Assembly: GCF_029633865.1 (NCBI RefSeq)
Contig: NC_079212.1
Span: 84,550,172 to 84,614,171 of the forward strand
Source: Lampris incognitus
Taxonomy: Eukaryota > Chordata > Actinopteri > Lampriformes > Lampridae
DNA length: 64,000 nucleotides
Reading direction: 5' to 3'
Positions 32,100 to 43,300 of this stretch are shown one piece after another. The stretch's first letter is position 1; every line of letters begins with the position of its first letter. Below the pieces are notes generated by a model. It did not search any database, was not told the origin of the DNA, and saw nothing but the letters and a program-made list of their open reading frames with translations. The position numbers were made by a program, and so were the translations under genes.

Positions 32100-32480
32100 T
32101 TTGAGCGTTTAATTGACCCCACAAATGTGATGCTCCAGAAACTCAATCTGCTCAAAGAAGTGCCCATCCAACCAATCCAACTTGTGGGAGCTGCTTCTGG
32201 AAGCGTGGGGTGCAATTTCTCCAGATTACCTCAACAAATTAACAGCTAGAATGCCAAAGGTCTGCAATGCTGTAATTGCTGCAAATGGAGGATTCTTTGA
32301 CGAAAGCAAAGTTTGATGTAAAAAAAATCTTATTTCAAATACAAATCATTATTTCTAACCTTGTCAATGCCTTGACTCTATTTTCTATTCATTTCACAAC
32401 ATATGGTGGTGAATAAGTGTGACTTTTCATGGAAAACACAAAATTGTTTGGGTGATCCCAAACTTTTGAACGGTAGTGTA

Positions 32481-32568
32481 TATATATCCACACACACACA
32501 GACACATATATATGTATATGTATATATACATATATGTGTGTGTGTATGTATGTATGTATGCATGTATA
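32481..32568. repeat. TATG/CA-type simple repeats
   Basis: Interspersed ACAC, ATATGT and GTATGT simple repeats follow the foldback element. Confidence 0.8.
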
Positions 32569-32569
32569 T

Positions 32570-32700
32570 CCCATCCATCCATTATTCAAACCGCTTATCC
32601 TGCTCTCAGGGTTGCGGGGATGCTTGAGCCTATCCCAGCAGTCATCGGGCAGCAGGCGGGGAGACACCCTGGATAGGCCACCAGACCATCACAGGGCCTA
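32570..32700 (-). repeat. LINE-type 3' tail with ATGG repeats, copy 3
   Basis: A minus-oriented copy of the tail seen at 12918: it begins CCATCCATCCATTATTCAAA and ends GACCATCACAGGGCC. Confidence 0.6.
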
Positions 32701-33356
32701 TTTTATATATATATATAGTATATGTAATCCAGTGATTCAAGTAAATTCTTTATGAAACAGTACAAGCCTGTTTCATGCCATAATCAATCATCAGCTCCTT
32801 ATTTGTTGAGCACTTCCCTTATCGGTGAGTGTTTCTTTTAACAAAGTTATAATATATGTATAGTATAATATAATGTAATGAGCAAGAACTGCCACATTCT
32901 AGGCCATCCTATCGACTGTGTGAAGTTTAGTGAAGACTTATGAAGACTGAATCAGGTTATTGTGAGAGTGAAGACCTTACACAATCTTATTTGATTAATG
33001 GTAAAGTAGTCTCCCTCGTCACATTCAAAGGTATTTATGACGTTTATGATCACACTGGATTGCTCAGTCATTGTAGAGCCAAAATAATTTTATTCAAGAC
33101 GTTTACAATGAGCTCCTGGATATAGCTGTTCACAAATAACCTAAGGAACAATAATTGTCTTATGTTGACCTCTAGTGGTTACGGGTGGTATTGCTACGTG
33201 AGGTGAACCGAAAAAACATTGTACAATGCAATGTGACAATGTCAAGTTAGCTAGCTGACTTAGTTTAATTTACCCATTGAACGGGTCACCTTAGCCCCCC
33301 CCCGGGGGCTTTGGCAGGAGCCGCCACTGCATGCTGTAGTGGTAAAGCTAGAGTTT

Positions 33357-33377
33357 ACACACACACACACACACACA

Positions 33378-33408
<31 letters not shown>
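33357..33408. repeat. Palindromic (CA)n(GT)n microsatellite
   Basis: A CA run switches directly into a GT run at about 33381, so the two halves are complementary and can form a perfect hairpin. Confidence 0.95.
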
Positions 33409-33411
<3 letters not shown>

Positions 33412-33799
33412 AATTGATGCTTAATGTTTTGAGGCCTATTTTTCTCTGTTTTACATTCTTACTTATTAATCAACTGCCCTTTCTTTTCATCTCATTCCCG
33501 TCATTGTCGTTTGTTTGTCCTCCCGTTTGACCACTTTAAATTGTGTTACGCATGATTGGTCCTGCTCCGCCTTACTTTATTTTTTTCTTTCATTTATCTG
33601 GAGTTTTCCTTCTCTCCTCCAATCCATCATCGCTCCCGCGCTCAAGGGGGGGAAGGTGGGTGGTGGTGGTGAGGGTACAGCCCAGTCAGCCTTGAAAGAG
33701 GGAGAAAGCAAGGGAGGCTGTCAATATGGGCGAGAGAAGCAGGAGCTTATTTTTTTGTTGGCCACAGATGCATTGTAACACCGTTACAATGGACCATCT

Positions 33800-33812
33800 A
33801 TCTCTTTCCCTG

Positions 33813-33849
<37 letters not shown>

Positions 33850-33905
33850 GTCTGTCTCTCGCTCGTTCTCTCTCTCTCCCTCTCTCTCTCTCTCCGTCTC
33901 CCTCC
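33800..33905. repeat. TC-rich microsatellite
   Basis: An interrupted TC run of about 100 bases. Open frames through it on both strands are artefacts of the repeat. Confidence 0.9.
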
Positions 33906-33909
33906 CGCT

Positions 33910-35560
33910 GAGCTTCATTCACCACCTTTTCTGTGTTTGCTAGAGGGCTTTAGCGCTGGCTGTGTGGCGGGCTAGCACACCTGTGGTGCTGAATTTTGTA
34001 TCCCCATATAATATGTTCCCTGCTGTTCCCACTACACCCAGCATGTATGGAAAACACATTTTTACACTATGTTTTCGTTGGTAATTTCAGATTATCAACA
34101 CACTTTTACTGATTAGCATTCTGAAAGCAGGCAAACTGCAACAGGAAACATGCCTGTGCTGTCCGCATGCTGCTGTTTGTAGCATACCACGTTGAGCCTC
34201 TAAAAACATTTCAATTTAACAATCCTCACGTGTCTAGTTTTTCTTCCCTCGCGTGACGTGGAAATATGATAACCAAGGTCTGCTTAATGCATGCGCATTC
34301 ACACGACGCCATGGCAATGGGGTACGCACGGTGTCGGGGATACAAAATGTGGCAGTACAGGGCTCTGGAAACGAGCAGGGGAAAAAAGGAGGAGGGGCTG
34401 AGCCGAGCTGGTGGGCTCCCTCTGCCTCACAGACACATTTTTATTGACTTGCTAATTGGATGAGACACTCGGAGGAGAGGATGCGGTGACCGAGAGGAGG
34501 TTCTTCAGAGAGGAAGGGTACAGGCTCAAGGAAGCGTTGCTGGTGATGTTGCACCGATCCACCTGCCACATTTCTTTTTCTTCTCTCAGGGAACAACAAC
34601 AGATGTTTTACAGCAGTTCTCAATGACCCTGACACCGCGCACGCATGAGCCGTACATGACATTACCATGTCTTTGCCTCACATGCTGTCGAATGGAGACT
34701 CCAGCTGCCAGACGCTTCGTGACAAGTGAAGGATTTCCATTTTGATTTTTTTTCTCTCTCCTTCTACACTGTCACCTGTATCTTTCCTACACTGACAGAC
34801 CACCACTCTTTTTTGTCTGCATTGTCTTATATGCTGTTTGATTTCCACAAGAATCCGATCGCACAAGGGAAATCTTCGTTTGGACGCGAACCAGATGTAA
34901 CAGAAGATGTACAATGACTACTCTCCAGAGAAAACGAAGGTATGATCTGAGGCAAAGCCAAGGGATGTAGTAAGGAGGCTCGATTCAGACAGACTCTTTC
35001 ATATAGTGAGCAGTCTTTATCACAAAATGGATCAGCCTCATTTCTTTACTGTTGCATAATTCCAAGATGACTCCTACATGTCAACAGTGAAACCTCTGAT
35101 CTCCAGAATGGCATCTTATAGAATACCTGATGTTACAAGAGAGGAAGGCAAGGGTGAGGAGGAAAGGCTTATGAATGAGTGGTAGAGACCAGTAGTAGAA
35201 CTGTGGCTAGACTAGGACTAATGGAGGCATTAAAAAAATGCAACAGTCTAGACTTGGTTCACGAATGTGTCAGTCTTATGAATATGTTCTGTTAAGGCAT
35301 CGTCCGCTGGAAACAGCCTCTTGTTGATGATTTCCTCATCAAGGCCTTTAATAGCCCGAAGAGAACAGAATTTATGAGAAGATATGATTTCTCACATCAG
35401 ATGTGATCAGTTTTGCAGGATTCGGTCGTCTGTCTGTATTTTAATTGACAAATTTGCTTTCTGTCTCTTTTGCTATAGCCTTCTTTTCTGCTTTCAGTGA
35501 GTATGGTCCACAGTTTAAGCTTGGTTAGAGAGCAGGTGCTGCTGTGCTGAAGTCTGCTGC
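33910..35560 (+). promoter_or_regulatory. agap2: Probable agap2 upstream and 5' untranslated region
   Basis: This precedes the first agap2 coding exon. A pyrimidine-rich acceptor-like sequence (CTTCTTTTCTGCTTTCAG) ends at 35497, so a 5' untranslated intron may end there. The region near 34250-34640 is fairly GC-rich and could hold the promoter. No coding gene was recognised. Evidence for exact transcript boundaries is lacking. Confidence 0.35.
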
Positions 35561-35564
35561 CCCA

Positions 35565-38500
35565 ATGAGCAACGCAGCCAAGCCACAGAAACGCACCACC
35601 TACCTCATCTCCCTCACACTGGTGAAGGTTGAGGCTTTGCCTGAAGATGCAGAGGTGTCCCCGGTACAGAAGACACCTCTCCAAGAGAGAGAAGAGGGTC
35701 CTGGGAAGGAGGAGAAGGTGATTAGGGCCATTAAAAAAGAGGAAGGACCTGCCTATGCTGACGTGGTAGAAGAACATGGCGAGTCGGAGGAAGTGGAAGC
35801 GGTGCAGGTCAAGTACAGCAGTCCTTTCCAGAACAGGGCAAAGCCTGAGCGGAGAGACACTCGTGGATGGGTGAAGGAGAGCACCTTTGTGGGTAAAAGC
35901 AAAGAGTCTCCTGTGCTACAGCCACCTGTTAGAGACTTGGTAAAACTGCATGGAGGTGTTTCATTGGATGGAGGGATACGAGGAAAGGGACCCCGCTCGG
36001 ACAGCTTGCGCCCTAAGACCGAGCTGTATAGGGAGCCACCCAAGCTGTTTTTGAAGGGCGAGGATGTAGGGGACTTCAGCAGCAGCCGCTCACGCTGCAG
36101 CCTCCCCATCTCCGTCCCCCAGCAGGCCAGCCAGCGGCCCGAAGTCCTGAGGTCACATGCCAGGGGTGACCCTGCATGTTGGTGGGAAATGAGGGAGATG
36201 GGTCAGAGTAAACTCGGCACCACCAAGACCTTGGACTGCAGGGAGACCCAGCTGGAGGACCAGTCCCCTGTGATGGCGGCCACGACTTTAGGGCCCTACA
36301 GAGCGTCCTGGGCAGACAGCGATGGCAGGGGAACACTCATTCGCCCTGGGGCTCCCATCGGTAGGGGCTATACAGGAATGATGCCAAGGGATGGTCCCGG
36401 AGGGGAGAGGCTTACCATGGTTTCCGTCTCCCTGCCCACGCCGCCCTTCCCACAGGTGTCCAAGCCGCAACGTAAAGGCAAGAGCCGCACCCTGGACAAC
36501 AGTGACCTGCACTTACTTTCTGAGGACCTGAAGAAAGGGAGAGAAGTAACAGTCCAGCGGGCTCCTGCTCGTGACCGTAAGATGCTCAAGTTCATCAGCG
36601 GAATTTTTACCAAGAGCACCGCCGGACTACCCAACGCCAACGCCGTGTCCACTCTGTATACATCTGTGGAGCATGAATGTAACAAGGAGGAAGGTAAGAT
36701 CCCCTGTTGCCATGTTACACACACATACACACAGACCAACACATGCGTAACCTGTGGGCCAGCTGACTTTATATTCAGTTCGTTTCTATAAATCCCACCG
36801 TAGGGACAGTATTGGCCATTTGTCTAAAAACGTCATAAAGGCGTCAGCATGGGATGGATGTGAAACAGTCATTTAATCCGAGCACGAGACAGCCACTCTC
36901 ACAGCGTGAGCACTGACATAACCTCACCCAGCTGAATGGCTGTGTGGTGGTACAGCGAAGTCGTGTAGGTTGAACTGTATGCAGAGCACTCGCTCTGCAC
37001 AGTATTCCCTACAGCCGTATAGCTTGCTCTGTTTCTTACCGATGCATTACTCTCACATATGAATACTATGTGGTGGGGACCCACCGTCTCGGTGTTTTCC
37101 TGTTTGTAAACCTTCGATAACACCTTGAACATACAAAGAAATGTATTGACGATTTATTTACTTTTTGCACAATCTAGAGCAGTGTTTCTCAACCGGGGGT
37201 CCGCGGACCCCTAGTGGTCCGTGGTGTAATTGCAAGGGGTCCGTGAAAATAAAATATCTTTAAAAAAAAGATCCTATGACATTTATAGAAATAGGATTAT
37301 TTTACTCAAATGTGACTGAGACCTTTATCTACCTAAACTATAAAGGGTAACAGGACTTTTTTCTCTAATTACATCTGTTTCACAAGTGTAATTTATTGTA
37401 TTTTAATAAGAGATCTCGCTCCTGTTTGCATTGTTAAAAGTTACTGCATAAAAATTCTGTTGTTACATATATCTGAAAGTTACTGAATACATATTCTATT
37501 TTGTTACATATATCTGAAAGTTACTGCATAAGAATTCTGTTTTGTTAACTATATCTAAGTTACAACTGAAAGCTCTTATTTTTGCCCCAAAGAGTGAATA
37601 AATGCTATAATGCGATTTAAAATGCAGTTTCTACTGTTTCTATCAAATTGCAACCCCCCTCCCCCAAGATCAGGTGGAGGGGTCCTCAGGGTAGATCAAA
37701 AATACGCAGGGGGTCCAGGACCCCAAAAAGGTTGAGAACCACTGATCTAGAGGATCCCTCCCACTCTTTTTCCTGAATTCCTTTATTGCTCTTTCAAGCT
37801 GCCATATGTTTAAACTAATTTGGCAAATTGAAAAATAATTCTGTTTCTGAATGCCGAGAAAGGTTCTACTCACCAAAAAAGGTTAGGTGAGCAGTAGGTC
37901 CAGCGGGTCAGGACATCATAGATTTCATTCAGAGTTTTAGTCCCATAAATGGCTCATTCAGATGTTGTTACATAGATGAAGATGGTCTGAATAATGCAGA
38001 GCCACAGAGTAACGGGTCATTAGTAAAATAAGGGAAACAGGGGGATTAGAGGTCATTATGCAGATAACATCACCCGCCTCCGTACTCTGAACCTTGACAG
38101 AAGACATACAACAAGATTCCTCCTGGGAAACCTTTGCCGTGTGATGTTGGGTGGAGGGCCTTACAAAAAACGTGTTTCAGAGTTCCAGCTAGGTTGGAAA
38201 ATGTTTGTTGAGTTTTCATAGGATGAAGATAATTATGCAGAGTGCCATGAAACTGGTGGCAGTTTTAAATTGCCCTTGAAATGGCTATGGGCATCCTTCA
38301 TTTTGGCAAGCAGCTGTTTGAATTATTCATCCATTGCCCCAAAAAAAAAAAAAGCGCAATGATTTTATGCTCATTTTAGTTCAAAATTTGCTGTTGTAAT
38401 TTTCATCCAGTGTGTGTGCTGTAAGCTTTGGCCCTTGTCTGGGTATATGACTGTAAGATGGGAGCATCTCATCTCGTCACCGCTTCTTCGGGGTCAGGTC

Positions 38501-40288
38501 ATGGTGGCAGCAAACTAAGGAGGGCACTCCAAGTGTCCCTCTCCCCAGCAACACCCTCCAGCTCCTCCTGGGGGATCCCAAGGCATTCCCAGACCAGATT
38601 GAACATGTAGTCCCTCCAGCGAGTTCTGGGTCTACCCGAGGGTCCCCTCCTAGTTGGCTGTGCCCAGAAAACCTCCAAAGGAAGGCGCCCAGGAGGCATC
38701 CTAGTCAGATGCCTGAACCACCTCAACTGGCTCCTTTCGACACGAAGGAGCAGTGGCTCTACTCCCAGCTCCCTCCGGATGTCCGAGCTCCTCACCCTAT
38801 CTCTAAGGCTGAGCCCAGACACCCTACGGAGGAAACTAATTTCAGCCGCTTGTATCCGCGATCTCACCCTTTCGGTCACTACCCAAAGCTCATGACCATA
38901 GGTGAGGGTTGGAATGAAGACTGACTGATAAATTGAGAGCTTTGCCTTCCGGCTCAGCTCCCTCTTCACCACAACGGTCCGGTACAACGTCCGCATTACT
39001 GCTGATGCTGCACCAATCCACCTGTCAATCTCCCGCTTCATCCTACCCTCACTCGTGAACAAGACACCGAGATACTTGAACTCCTTCATTTGAGGCAACA
39101 ACTCCTCCCCAACCCGGAAGGAGCAACCCACTATTTTCCGGCAGAGAACCATGGCCTCAGTCTTGGAGGTGCTGACTCTCATCCCGGCCATTTCACACTC
39201 AGCTGCAAACTGCCCCAGTGCGCGCTGGAGGTCGTGTTCTCATGAAGCCAGCAAAACCACTCTTCTGAGCCGTCCCGGTCTCTGCTCCACCCCCTCTGCT
39301 GATCCGGGGAGGGCTGCAGACTACCACATGTCTCCTCCCATACATGTGGAGTCACCAGCTGCTTCTTTTCACCTGACAGTGAGGAGTTTCACCAGGGGGA
39401 CGTAACGCGTGGAAGGAGCATGCTATTCCCCCCAGTTCCCCCTCCCCGAACAGGCGCCCAGACCGACCAGAGAAGGCGCTAGTGCAGCGACCAGGACACA
39501 TATCCACATCCAGCTTCCCGCCTGCAGACACGGCCAATTGTGTCTGTAGGGACGCCCGACCAAGTTGGAGGTAACACGGGGATTCGAACCGAGATCCCCG
39601 TGTTGGTAGGCAACGGAATAGACAGGAGATGCTGTTATGCAACAAAAAAACTGTGAAACGTGTCTTGTGACCATAACAACAATAGGAGCTGTGGGTTCTC
39701 ATGAGAGAGAATAGAGAACCTGGGAACGCCACTGTGCTTAGCTGTGGTGTGTTGGAAAAACACCTCTACTATCAGCCAATCAGAATGCCTGTTTTCTCCA
39801 TCAATGTGGGGATGTAGTAGAGGATGTGGGGTTGTTGTAGCCCTGCAGAGTTTGTCGGGGGTAAGTGGGACATGAATAATTAAGGCCGGGGATACACAGA
39901 GCCGTGTTCTTCTGAGGGCTGGAATGGGGTGATGAGGGAGGACCAAAGGAAGGAGGGAAGGGCCGCTTCCTGCTCTGTGCGTGGAGTTAATGAGCCTCCG
40001 GATGGAGCCTATTCATCCACTCAGCTACACTGTGTGAGGTCATCAGCAAACTACACAGGGCAATATGGATATATTCAGTCTAATCGTTTTCCTGAGGAAG
40101 ATGAAGGGTTTTTTTATTTCTTATCAAGGAAGTTTTTGCATAATTCTGACAGCTTATCAGAATTTAATCACAAATTTATATGGCTGAATGTTAAGTTCAG
40201 TTGAGCAAAAAAAAAAAGAAAAGTTGAGGCTCCATTATGTAGCGCGGAACATTCACTTTAACATTCTTAGCACTGTGGGTGCACTCTG

Positions 40289-40326
<38 letters not shown>

Positions 40327-43300
40327 CTGTAACCATGAGACCATTTTGTGTATTGAGAACCAGGCAGCAGGTTTCTAGAAAATTGAGTTGCCATGGCAAC
40401 AGCAAGCCGAGAGAGATGCTGTTTGGTCTGTGGTGTGACGCTGCTGATGGAGGGGCATGTGGGCGTGGGGATTGCCCAAAGATGGGGATGAGGAAGGGTG
40501 GCAGGGGCTTAAACCTGGGATCCATCTTGCCGGGGAGAGGAGTGGGGCAGTGGTTCGGTCAGTGGTGTAGGGATGCGGGCCGACCTCAGAGTCCAGCCGG
40601 CCACCAGCAGGACTGAATAGGCTCATTGTATGACAGCATCCTGACTTCTGTCCCTCAGAAGGTCTTGATTTGAAAAACCTGATGTAGTGTGTGCTGAACC
40701 GGGAGGGGGGGGGTGTGAACGCTCGTGGACTCGCCTGCATGCTCGCTACGTGAACCAGGGTGTATAGTGTGTGTTCACTGTGTTGTTTGTTTATCTGGAG
40801 GCGTTCAGCCCCACCCAGGGAGTGTGCCGGCGTGGAGGCTGTTTGTTTACATCTCAGCTCTGAGGAGATTTATTGTGCGCATCATGTTCACTTCTGCATC
40901 TACTTCTGTAGTCCCAGTAAGCCTGTGTGTGTGTTTTATTGTATGTGGCTCCATCAGGACATCTACATCTGTAGTCCCAGTAAGCCTGTGTGTGTGTTTT
41001 ATTGTATGTGGCTCCATCAGGACATCTACATCTGTAGTCCCAGTAAGCCTGTGTGTGTTTTCTTGTATGTGGCTCCATCAAGACGTCTTCACAGTCATTT
41101 AAAACCAGTGATGCTACAGCCACAACGTTCAGTTGTGCCATAAAATAAATTACATCATGGCCTTTCCTTCACTGGCATGAGGCTGTGCTACCACATAATG
41201 AAGCCTGGAGTCTGACTAGCTCCCAAGACTGGCTGTGACCCACATCCATCCTACACACCAACACTATACACACACACGAACCATTTTGTACTAACGGAAC
41301 GACACAACACATGCACCAACAGAACTGCAACAAAGACACATCAGCAAATTTCAAACAAAAGCAGTTGTTAAAAGGTGCTTTGGATTCATTAGTTTTATGT
41401 CTTCATTGCAGACCCGTGCTGCTCAGATAGACAGATCAGCCTGGCTAAGGAAGGATGGATGTACACATGCAAATAATATGGGGCAGTCTGAGGGTGGATG
41501 TCTTTGCCTGCCTAAGTGTTTGTTTCCTTATTATGTGGAATTGGCACATGGGAAGGACCATGTGTGGGCCCTGTGATGGCCTGGCGGTCTGTCCAGGGTG
41601 TCTCCCCACCTGCCGCCCAATGACTGCTGGGATAGGCTCTAGCATCCCACGACCCCGACTGGGATAAGCAGCTTGGATTATGGATGGATGGATGTTTTCA
41701 TTGATTGTTCTTCATACTGTTCTTCGAGACGGCAGAGACGCCCCATAGAGGACAGTTGGGGTGTTTACTTGCTCCAGTGAGTTATCTTCACACTGTTCTT
41801 GTCCTGAACCGCACATCACTTTCTGCTGCTTGGCCCCAGGTCACGTCACCATCTGCCATTTCATAAGAGAAAGTTCAAGCTTCGAAAAGTGTTGAATTAT
41901 GGGACATTAATGGCCACCATCTGCACACTCAAATGTCAAGCCAATTTTGTTCACATGTTTGAATTTTGAAGTACTTCATTTGGTCGGTTTTCCAGTGTGA
42001 ACACACTCCATAAGTCTGTAGGATGTATGTGGGACACAGGATGCTACTCCCATCCGCTGCATCCTCTGCATCCAGTAACCATGGGGTTTGGCACACGTTT
42101 GCACTTGAACTTGCTGCTAAGAATTACAGAACTGTCAAAGATTGCTGTGCTAGACTTAAACATGTCTATAATGGATTGATGAAAACTTAGCCTCAAGGTG
42201 TAGATTGTGACCTACCTGCGAATATGTCACTTCAGAATCAGAATCGGGTTTAGTTGGCCGAGTGTGTGCAGGCCTACACACACCAGGGATGTGACTCCAG
42301 TTCCTTCATTGCTCTGCATGTTCTTACACAGAACAGACACAGGAAGACAATTATGCAGAGTGCTGGGATGCTGGACCAGATATGTCAGCAGCTTACATAA
42401 CATGTACAGCACAGCTGGCGAACATACCTGCTCTGTACATCATCCACTGTTGGAGGAAATGTGTAGTCACATGATGTTACATTATGTCACATGATGTTAC
42501 ATTATGTCACATGGTGGTACATGTTAGTCACATGATGTTACATACATTACAGTCATTTTGCCAACGCTTTTATCCGAAGCGACTTAGAATAAGTGCATCA
42601 TTTAACGTAGGAAATCAGGAGAACTACTAGTCATCAGAGGTCATAAGTGCATCTTCTCTCTAAACAAGCATCTAAGAGCAAAACCAGTGCTAAAGTAAAA
42701 GCGCAAGAAAGAGATTTTCTTTTTTAAATGAGTGAATACAATAAGTGCTAAGAACAAGTAACAGGGTAGTAGTTCTTAAAGAGGTGAGTTTTCAACCTGC
42801 GCCGAAAGATGGGCAGCGACTCTGCTGTCCTGACATCAGTGGGGATTTCATTCCACCACTGTGGGGCCAGGACAGAAAAGAGCCGTGACCGGGGCGATCA
42901 GCAGCAAGGGCCTTTGAGCGACGGGGCAACCAGGCGTTCCGAGGCAGCAGAGCGAAGTGGTCGGGCAGGGGTGTAGGGCTTGACCATGGCCTGGAGATAG
43001 GAAGGAGCTGTTCCTTTCACTGCCCTGTAGGCTAGCACCAGAGTCTTAAACTGGATGCGAGCAGCTACTGGGAGCCAGTGTAGGGACATGAGAAGGGGAG
43101 TTGTGTGGGAGAACTTACGGCGGTTGAACACCAGACGAGCTGCAGCTTCCTGAACAAGCTCCAGAGGTCTGATGGCTGACGCCGGGGCGCCAGCAAGGAG
43201 GGAGTTGCCATTGTCCAGCCGGGAGATGACCAGAGCCTGGATGAGAACCTGTGCCGTCTCGTCGGTGAGGAATGGGCGAATCCTCCTGATGTTATAGAGG

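Larger units (their letters stand above)
31282..32478. mobile_element. Foldback Tc1-derived element
   Basis: The element is 1197 bp with TA on both sides (31280-31281 and 32479-32480). The left arm (31282-31817) and right arm (31945-32478) are inverted copies of each other, about 535 bp each, separated by about 127 bp. Both arms start CACTACCGTTCAAAAGTTTG. Each arm carries the 5' end of the same Tc1 transposase gene, facing inward. The 3' part of the parent element is gone, apparently replaced by an inverted copy of the 5' part. Confidence 0.92.

Noticed and set aside
36699-36791. Extension of agap2 exon 1 to the stop at 36791
   Set aside because: A canonical GTAAGA donor at 36694 gives the right phase for exon 2. 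The extra residues come from CA-rich intron sequence.
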